Shown here: positions 58,780 to 64,000 of the stretch, one piece after another
Position numbering within the stretch: the first letter of the stretch is position 1
Layout of the letters: each line of letters begins with the position of its first letter
NCBI GenBank assembly: GCA_964343605.1
Contig: CAYFKJ010000001.1
Coordinates: 372,001 to 436,000 of the forward strand
Direction: 5' to 3'
DNA: 64,000 nucleotides
Source of the DNA: CAYFKJ01 sp964343605
Lineage (GTDB): Bacteria; Pseudomonadota; Alphaproteobacteria; UBA2966
Made by a program: the position numbers and the translations under genes
The notes under the pieces: model-generated
The model's database searches: none
What the model was told of the DNA's origin: nothing
The model's input: only the letters and a program-made list of their open reading frames with translations

Positions 58780-59630
58780 TTACCCCTCCGCGTCAACTGG
58801 ATGTGGGTGTACATGCCTTCGACGTTGAGTTTGAACCAGGCCTTGTACTGGCCCCAGTCCTTGTATTTGTTGAGGGTGATGGAATTCTGCGCCTGCTCCA
58901 AGGTTTGTCCGGCACGGGCTGCGGCCAGAACTGCTGCGTAAAGGTCCTCCATATAGCCGCGGAAAGCAGTGACGTCGGCTTTGGTGCCAAACCGACCATG
59001 GCCCGGCGAGAGGACGTCGAAGTCCATGGCCTCAACACGCTTCAGCGATTCGATCCAGTCTTCGATATAGGCATCGGCAAAATTCCGGAAAGCGACCGTT
59101 CGAACCGGAATGAAATCCACGGCGTGCAATATTCGCTCGGCCGGAAAACGCACCACGATCATGTTGTCCGAGTGATTGCGGCCGGTGTAGGCCAATTCGA
59201 CGGTTTTGCCGCCCAGTTCCAGCGTCAGCCGGTCGGAAAACGTGATGTCCGGTATCGGCGTGGGACGTTTTTCGCCGATGATGTCGGCCTTGGCCTTGTC
59301 GTGGGCCACGTAGGTCGCCGTGTCCTGGAATACCTCGCCACCGGCAATGTGATCCCGGTGGTCGTGGCTGTAAACGACATACTTCACCGACTTGTTGAAA
59401 CGGCTTTTCAGTTCTGCCTTCAACCAGGCGGAGGCGCCGGCGTTGATGGGATCGACGAAGATGACGCCCTCGTCCGTCACCATGAAGACGGAATTGTGGA
59501 AATTGTTTTTGAACTGATAGACGTCTCCGGCGATTTTGGCGATGGAGCGCTTGGCGTCCTGGGCAATCGCAATCCCCGAAACCGCCAACGAACCGATTAC
59601 GACAGCAAAGCCGAGTGTTCTTGCGAGCAT
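58776..59630 (-). CDS. Exported metallo-beta-lactamase-fold hydrolase
   Basis: A 284-residue periplasmic protein. The signal peptide (1-23) is followed by the metal motif H89-D-H91-R-D93-H94 in VVYSHDHRDHIAGGEVF. A further His lies in AYTGRNHSDNMIVVRF, and a later SPGHGRF completes a binuclear zinc site. DPINAGASAWLKAELK is typical of MBL-fold. It is probably not an antibiotic hydrolase; similar proteins include quinohaemoprotein-associated hydrolases. Physiological substrate unknown. Confidence 0.83.
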   Translation of the reverse strand: MLARTLGFAVVIGSLAVSGIAIAQDAKRSIAKIAGDVYQFKNNFHNSVFMVTDEGVIFVDPINAGASAWLKAELKSRFNKSVKYVVYSHDHRDHIAGGEVFQDTATYVAHDKAKADIIGEKRPTPIPDITFSDRLTLELGGKTVELAYTGRNHSDNMIVVRFPAERILHAVDFIPVRTVAFRNFADAYIEDWIESLKRVEAMDFDVLSPGHGRFGTKADVTAFRGYMEDLYAAVLAAARAGQTLEQAQNSITLNKYKDWGQYKAWFKLNVEGMYTHIQLTRRGN

Positions 59631-59718
59631 GGGTTCCTCCCGTGGGCCTGATCGATACCCGAACTGTATCGCCCACGCGTCTCACGCCCCAATCAGAGGT
59701 TCGTGAAGGAGACGGCGC

Positions 59719-60345
59719 CTAACGGTTGTCGAGAAACCGGTCGATGCGTTGCATCAAGGATCTGGCGCGGGCCTGGATGCCGTCGCACAGGCCTTCGGCG
59801 ATGATGTCGGCATCGCGCTGCATGAGTTCTAGCGGAGAGACCTTGTCGGCTCCCGTGTCTGGCTGCAGCGAATAGGCCGGGCCGACGGCGTCGGGATTGG
59901 CGAAGGTGACCGACACGCGCCAGGGCATGGAAATCTTCCGCTTGGCCCACAAACCCGCCACGTAATCCCCGATCATGCCGGCGAAAACCTGTGAACGGGC
60001 GTAGAACCAGACCGCCGGTACGCGCTGGATTTCATTTCCGGGACCCATGTGGCCCTCGCACGACCAGCAGGGCGGACACTGGCGTAGCTGGTGGAAAGCG
60101 TAAGTCAGGGCGGCGATCCCCGGTTCGATGGGAAATTCGGGATCCGAGGTCATGAATTGGGGACTGTGCTCGCAATTGGGCGCACAGCCGCACGCGCAGG
60201 TGACGGAGCCCGAACAACTGCAGGGAAGATTGCAGCCGGGACAAACCCGGATCCGGGTATCCAGCAAATCACCGACCAGCGATTTCAGGTCATCCTTCTG
60301 CCGGGAGGCGACCTCCCGCCCGAAATCAGGGCCTTCGACTTTCAA
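59719..60345 (-). CDS. Cysteine-dense protein of unknown function
   Basis: A 208-residue protein with eleven cysteines between residues 35 and 96. C35-x2-C38-x3-C42-x-C44-x5-C50-x-C52-x-C54-x3-C58 is followed by H60. A second group C90-x2-C93-x2-C96 is followed by H99. The rest is ordinary: VWFYARSQVFAGMIGDYVAGLWAKRKISMPWRVSVTFANPDAVGPAYSLQ. The pattern suggests zinc or other metal binding, and no signal peptide is visible. I do not recognise the family. It is alone on the minus strand, 88 bases from the metallo-beta-lactamase-fold gene. Confidence 0.7.
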   Translation of the reverse strand: MKVEGPDFGREVASRQKDDLKSLVGDLLDTRIRVCPGCNLPCSCSGSVTCACGCAPNCEHSPQFMTSDPEFPIEPGIAALTYAFHQLRQCPPCWSCEGHMGPGNEIQRVPAVWFYARSQVFAGMIGDYVAGLWAKRKISMPWRVSVTFANPDAVGPAYSLQPDTGADKVSPLELMQRDADIIAEGLCDGIQARARSLMQRIDRFLDNR

Positions 60346-60458
60346 GCGTTCCCCTTTCGATCAAATCCCGCAGGTATGCGCCCGCCGACGGCCCCCTGCC
60401 GGCCTAACTGAACGCAATCGCGCGGTACATCAGACATTAATCTGGTTCATCTCCTGCG

Positions 60459-61235
60459 TTAGTAAAGGTACTGGGCGCCGATGGGCCAACCCTTGCCCGC
60501 CGGGTCGGGATGATAACTGGCGTGCAGCACGGTTCGGTTGTCGATCAGGCAAATCTCGCCCGTGCCTTCCGGCGCCGACCATGGCTGTTCCAGCACCACG
60601 CGCCCGACAACATCGGACATACGCGTTTCGGCAAAAATTTCGTAACTGGGCTTCAGATTGCCCCCTGTGGCAAGGTTGCAGCCGCTTTCTCTCAGGTATT
60701 GCAAGTGCGCTACGAGATTGGCGGCGAAAAGGGTTGAGGACGTCCTGGGCGAACGCTGCTGCGGATCGTCAGGGTCGCGCGTGAACAGAGAATGGCGGTT
60801 AGGCTGGGTGTGCCCCCGGTCAAAATGGAACCTTAGGTGGGGGAAGATGTTGCGCTGCACGTCGCCGTAAGCCGCCCGATCGAGCGTGGCGTTGCGGATA
60901 GCCAACGGACCAAACTCGTCAATCGCCGCCCGGAGGTCATCGTGGAGACGGGCCTCGCCATCGGCCACCTTGATCTCAGCGGTGGAGCGGAATTCCGCGA
61001 TCAGGCCGAAATGGCGGAAGTCGAACGGCGCGCCGACCGCCTCGCCGGCATCGGCCAGGCTCCGCCCGGCCAATTCAGCGCCGTAGTGCTTCGTCACCCT
61101 TTCGGCGTAGTCTGGAATCGCGATCCGAATGGTGAGATCCGCTTCCCCAATGACGTGGGCGATGGGCTCCGCAGGCCGTAGGCGGAGGGCCGATAAAACG
61201 TCCCGGTCGATGGCAAATTTTCGAACCGCCAACAC
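60459..61235 (-). CDS. Fe(II)/2-oxoglutarate-oxygenase-like (TauD-like) protein
   Basis: About 258 residues. An H-x-D pair (H141-x-D143 by full-frame numbering) in LRFHFDRGHTQPNRHSLFTRDP and a distal His in ICLIDNRTVLHASYHPDP form the facial triad of TauD-type oxygenases. The DNRTVLH element is close to the TauD/gamma-butyrobetaine hydroxylase consensus. A canonical oxoglutarate Arg just after the distal His is not obvious. I prefer GTG 61235 (GGGGAGA 5 bases upstream) to GTG 61247. The substrate is unknown. Confidence 0.65.
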   Translation of the reverse strand: MLAVRKFAIDRDVLSALRLRPAEPIAHVIGEADLTIRIAIPDYAERVTKHYGAELAGRSLADAGEAVGAPFDFRHFGLIAEFRSTAEIKVADGEARLHDDLRAAIDEFGPLAIRNATLDRAAYGDVQRNIFPHLRFHFDRGHTQPNRHSLFTRDPDDPQQRSPRTSSTLFAANLVAHLQYLRESGCNLATGGNLKPSYEIFAETRMSDVVGRVVLEQPWSAPEGTGEICLIDNRTVLHASYHPDPAGKGWPIGAQYLY

Positions 61236-61423
61236 AGTTCTCCCCACGGTGGCCGAACTTGATCGCTCCCCAGATTAGCTCCATACATGCTGAATTGAAC
61301 GCTCGGAATTCCGGGGACGGCTGATTGCGATGGCCCGAACCCAATTCGGTTGCTCCGATGGTCATCCTTTTTTTGCAACCTTGCGGGACAAAATGGGATG
61401 CCGGACACTGAATATGTGTGGAT

Positions 61424-61966
61424 TCACTTTTGACTTTCGGTATGCGGCTTTAACCTTTTGAGCGCTTTGCCGATCGTATCCGCGGCAAACTGGTATCCCA
61501 GAGTGTTGAAATGACGGGCGTATAGGGATTTCGCGTCCGCGTGGTTCCGTAAAGGGATGGAAAGGTCCAGGACGGCAAATGCTCTGACGTCGTTGGATTT
61601 CAGCGCGGCCACGACTTCGAAAATCGACCTCGTATCCCAATCTGTATGGTCCGGCGTAACCGTGTAGGTCTTCTGCGCAATATTAAGGATGTACTCCTGC
61701 GCCGCATACGCCGCCAAATAGCAAACCGTGCCACTTATCATGATGGCCCAACACCAATCCCTCGACCGCTTCGCGAGAACCAAGAGGAAGAGCGAAATCA
61801 ACAATGCGACCGCTGCAATTACGACGGATTTAGCGCTTACGGCAACGGATAAGGCGTGTGCCGTCACCCCCGCTAGAATAGCTAGAACGGCAAAAAGGTA
61901 TGAAAAAAACAAGATCCGCATCATCAGACCTCGTTCAGATCGGAGAAATTCTCCGGCCCATTTCAT
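61424..61966 (-). CDS. Membrane protein of unknown function
   Basis: A 180-residue protein with three predicted helices (about 18-38, 45-62, 72-92) in the first half and a soluble C-terminal half DHTDWDTRSIFEVVAALKSNDVRAFAVLDLSIPLRN...DTIGKALKRLKPHTESQK. I recognise no family. Its base composition is lower in GC than the neighbours and the flanking DNA is gene-poor, suggesting acquired or decaying sequence. The internal Met pair at residues 15-16 is an alternative start. Confidence 0.55.
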   Translation of the reverse strand: MKWAGEFLRSERGLMMRILFFSYLFAVLAILAGVTAHALSVAVSAKSVVIAAVALLISLFLLVLAKRSRDWCWAIMISGTVCYLAAYAAQEYILNIAQKTYTVTPDHTDWDTRSIFEVVAALKSNDVRAFAVLDLSIPLRNHADAKSLYARHFNTLGYQFAADTIGKALKRLKPHTESQK

Positions 61967-62517
61967 CTAAACAACTAATGATTGAAAAATAACTAAACTA
62001 ATCAACCAATAATGATTTGGGGAGTTTTCGGTAACCTTATCACCTCAATCCATCCCGCTGCCATTTGATAATGGGGAGTTCATGGGCTCATTCGATGATG
62101 CCACAAATCGGAGTTCCAATGATACAAGCCGAAAGATTTCAATAGTCACCCACCCCAATCAACTTTCCAGGTCGCAATCGAGGACGCTCCTAAAACGCTG
62201 TATGAGGCATTTCGTCGGAACGGTGATTTTCGTATCCACAAGTAATTTCGAGAATGTAGTGTCGAAAATTGATGGCCGCCTCGCGTACGTCACCAGCAGC
62301 ATCCCAACTGCAGACAAACTTGTGCGCTGCCCTACCGACAAATTCGTGGGATTCGCGCGCCGGGTCCGCTAATTGCAGCCGAAACCGAACGGTCGCGAAT
62401 TTGAGCCGCTCACGAACCGGGACCGGACCATTTGTCCGTGACCGCGGACTTGACTAAGCTACCGATCGGAACGGTACGGACACACGTTGAAATTCGGGAA
62501 ACGGGGGAGGACGGCAG
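61967..62517. other. Gene-poor, lower-GC region, about 550 bases
   Basis: No convincing complete gene. A short plus-strand frame at 62082-62372 (96 codons) has poor protein character. In another frame, about 62160-62240 reads QVAIEDAPKTLYEAFRRNG and ends in a stop, which looks more protein-like and may be a gene remnant. The last 40 bases carry the GGGGGAGGA ribosome site of the isochorismatase-fold gene. Confidence 0.4.
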
Positions 62518-63189
62518 GTGGATCCGGAAATCAAGGCGGCCCTAGACAAACTGTTCGCGGCCGACAGCAGTCTCTATCAGGCGCGGGGATTTCAGCGGCG
62601 CATCGGCTGGGGCGAGAAGCCGGCGCTGATCAACATCGACCTCGCCAACGCCTGGACGCGGGAGGACAACGCCTTCACCTGCGAGGGCATGGATGTCGTC
62701 ATTCCTGCGGTTCAGCAGGTGCTGGCCGCCTTCCGCGCCAAGGGACTGCCCATCGTCTTTACGACCACAGCCTACGAAATTATCGAGGGCGAACACTCCG
62801 ACATGGGACTTTGGGGCAAGAAAATCCCGGCGGAGGTGCTGCGTGCGGGCTCGGAGGCCGTGCAGATCGACGACCGGCTGGAGCGCCGGTCGGACGAAAT
62901 GCTGATCGTCAAGAAGCAGGCCAGCGCCTTCCGCGGCACCAATCTCAACAGTTTTCTCACCGCCTGCGGCGTCGATACCGTGGTCGTCACGGGAGCGACG
63001 GCCTCGGCCTGCGTCCGGGCCACGGTCGAGGACGCCATCGCCGACGGCTTCCGGCCCATCATCGTGCGCGAGTGCATCGGCGACCGCATCGCCGGCGCCG
63101 TGGAGTGGAATCTCTACGACATGGACGCCAAGTTCGGCGACGTCGAATCCCTGGATGCGGTGCTTGAGCACATGCGCCAGAACACATAG
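62518..63189 (+). CDS. Isochorismatase-fold amidohydrolase (N-carbamoylsarcosine amidase-like)
   Basis: A 223-residue cysteine hydrolase with the triad D41 (INIDLANAW), K132 or K133 (IVKKQASAF) and nucleophile C165 (GATASACVRATVEDA). It resembles N-carbamoylsarcosine amidase more than isochorismatase because of the N-terminal YQARGFQRRIGWG and the ASAFRGT segment. It would split a C-N bond of a carbamoyl or amide substrate. GTG start with GGGGGAGGA upstream. No creatinine-pathway genes lie beside it. Confidence 0.83.
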   Translation: MDPEIKAALDKLFAADSSLYQARGFQRRIGWGEKPALINIDLANAWTREDNAFTCEGMDVVIPAVQQVLAAFRAKGLPIVFTTTAYEIIEGEHSDMGLWGKKIPAEVLRAGSEAVQIDDRLERRSDEMLIVKKQASAFRGTNLNSFLTACGVDTVVVTGATASACVRATVEDAIADGFRPIIVRECIGDRIAGAVEWNLYDMDAKFGDVESLDAVLEHMRQNT

Positions 63190-63248
63190 CAGCTTGCTTC
63201 CCGCCGTACCTTTCAGCGGGGTTCCGGCTCAATAAAGAGGTCTGATCG

Positions 63249-63962
63249 TCAGCTCTTCTTTTCGCGCCTCGCCAAGCGGCAGCGCAGTGCCTTGTGCAGC
63301 TTCCGGGGGGCGATGAAGCAGCCCGTGACGTTGGCGCGCCAGAGGTCGGCTCCATCGAGTTTCGCTCCGATCATCAGGGCGTCGCAGAGATTGGCGTCCG
63401 TCAAATCCACGCCCGACAGATCGGCGCCGCACAGGTTGGCGCCCTCGAGATTGGCGCCGCGCAGGTTCGAACCGATCAGGACGGCGTTGCTCAGATCGGC
63501 GTTTGAGAGGTCCGTGTCGTTGAGGTCCGCGTGTGACAGGTTGCGCTTGGCCAGATTGACGCCGCGCAGATCGAGGCTGGACAAATCCGCCCGCTCGCCG
63601 CCGTGCCCCGTCAGCCAATTGTGGTGCGATACCATGATGCGCAGGAGGAAGCGCAGCTTGGCGGACATCGACCACTGCCGGTCTTCCGGATCGTCCATTT
63701 TTTCGGCAATGCGCGTGCCGGCGGGCAGTTCGGAAACGAGATATCGGACACGCAGCAAACGAGCCGCGTCGGCCGGATCGACGGCTTCGATTTCGCCGCG
63801 CTCCACGCCCAGCGGATTGTCACGCATGAATTCGTAGGTGTAGACCCGCGTCTCCAGCTCGTCTTCTTCGCCGGCCGGTGCCTCCGGGCCGTCGTAATCG
63901 CCGCCGAACGGATTTCGATTGTGTCCCAACATGCCGCTAACCGCGACCGCCTGATCCGTCAT
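63249..63962 (-). CDS. Pentapeptide-repeat protein
   Basis: A 237-residue protein. The N-terminal half is acidic and non-repetitive. The repeats run from about residue 126 (ADLSSLDLRGVNLAKRNLSHADLNDTDLSNADLSNAVLIGSNLRGANLEGANL...) to about 215 in A(D/N)LxX pattern, giving roughly eighteen pentapeptides and a right-handed quadrilateral helix. A basic tail LHKALRCRLARREKKS follows. Function is unknown; members inhibit gyrase in some lineages, but nothing here supports that. AAGG lies 7 bases before the ATG at 63962. Confidence 0.82.
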   Translation of the reverse strand: MTDQAVAVSGMLGHNRNPFGGDYDGPEAPAGEEDELETRVYTYEFMRDNPLGVERGEIEAVDPADAARLLRVRYLVSELPAGTRIAEKMDDPEDRQWSMSAKLRFLLRIMVSHHNWLTGHGGERADLSSLDLRGVNLAKRNLSHADLNDTDLSNADLSNAVLIGSNLRGANLEGANLCGADLSGVDLTDANLCDALMIGAKLDGADLWRANVTGCFIAPRKLHKALRCRLARREKKS

Positions 63963-64000
63963 GACCACACCTTATCTGGCTCCAAAATCCCTTTTTATCG

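Noticed and set aside
58776..59630. Antibiotic-resistance metallo-beta-lactamase
   Set aside because: The SHDHRDH motif is common to the whole fold and nothing in the rest of the protein or its neighbours marks it as a true beta-lactamase.
62082..62372. 96-codon plus-strand gene
   Set aside because: Ser/Arg/Thr-rich composition without a ribosome site or recognisable structure; better treated as non-coding or remnant.
1..64000. tRNA, rRNA, prophage, integrase or intact transposase
   Set aside because: I looked for cloverleaf-like or CCA-ended segments, integrase/transposase signatures and phage structural genes and saw none; a tRNAscan or HMM run would be decisive.

Overview
The window is GC-rich, densely coded chromosomal DNA from an alphaproteobacterium, most likely a Rhodospirillales-like lineage (inference). 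The reasons are the gene neighbourhoods (folB-uvrC-pgsA-mobB-moeA-moaD-moaE, ilvE/marR/ompR-envZ, a petABC cytochrome bc1 operon, ychF-pth-rplY, cca-nudix-DUF1285-moxR-DUF58), an L25/Ctc with an acidic tail, UbiK, and frequent GTG/TTG starts. I see no prophage, CRISPR array, rRNA, tRNA or intact insertion sequence.

Layout. 1-10.5 kb (+): a CaCA antiporter, a pteridine-reductase-like SDR and folB; an AT-rich 250-bp region with a perfect DnaA box; then uvrC, pgsA, molybdenum-cofactor genes, an acyl-CoA carboxyltransferase and a fatty acid desaturase. 10.5-14.3 kb: ilvE facing a MarR regulator and a two-component system. 14.3-20.5 kb: kynureninase divergent from an ATP-dependent hydantoinase/oxoprolinase pair, an XRE-cupin regulator and an SRPBCC protein, with a large perfect inverted repeat between the two transcription units. 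20.5-24.2 kb (-): csaA, a secreted MORN-repeat protein, TetR, proC, a YbjN protein and ubiK. 24.3-28.3 kb (+): lgt, a MidA-like methyltransferase, pgeF and an M24-fold hydrolase without the usual metal ligands. 28.3-31 kb (-): two unknown proteins, hemF and trmL. 31-33.8 kb (+): petABC.

33.8-38.4 kb (+) is the most interesting block: mtnP, apt, mtnA and a 685-residue class II aldolase fused to a short-chain dehydrogenase. Together they could convert 5'-methylthioadenosine to adenine/AMP, methylthioribulose-1-phosphate, then DHAP plus a methylthio-aldehyde that the fused dehydrogenase would reduce or oxidise. That would be a single-polypeptide version of the DHAP shunt. No mtnB, mtnC, mtnD or mtnE is present in the window.

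38.5-47.1 kb: a VOC protein (+), then on the minus strand a dienelactone hydrolase, MaoC, ychF, pth, rplY, prs, cca, a small membrane protein, a NUDIX CoA pyrophosphatase and DUF1285. 47.1-53.9 kb (+): MoxR ATPase, DUF58, BatA/DUF4159 and a second large membrane protein. 53.9-64 kb is more mixed: GNAT, flavin reductase, a porin with a lipoprotein, two glutathione-transferase-fold proteins, a secreted metallo-beta-lactamase-fold protein, a cysteine-dense unknown, an Fe(II)/2OG-oxygenase-like protein, a membrane protein, an apparently gene-poor 550-bp stretch, an isochorismatase-fold hydrolase and a pentapeptide-repeat protein. Two composite palindromic (MITE-like) repeats lie at about 14.2 and 23.8 kb.
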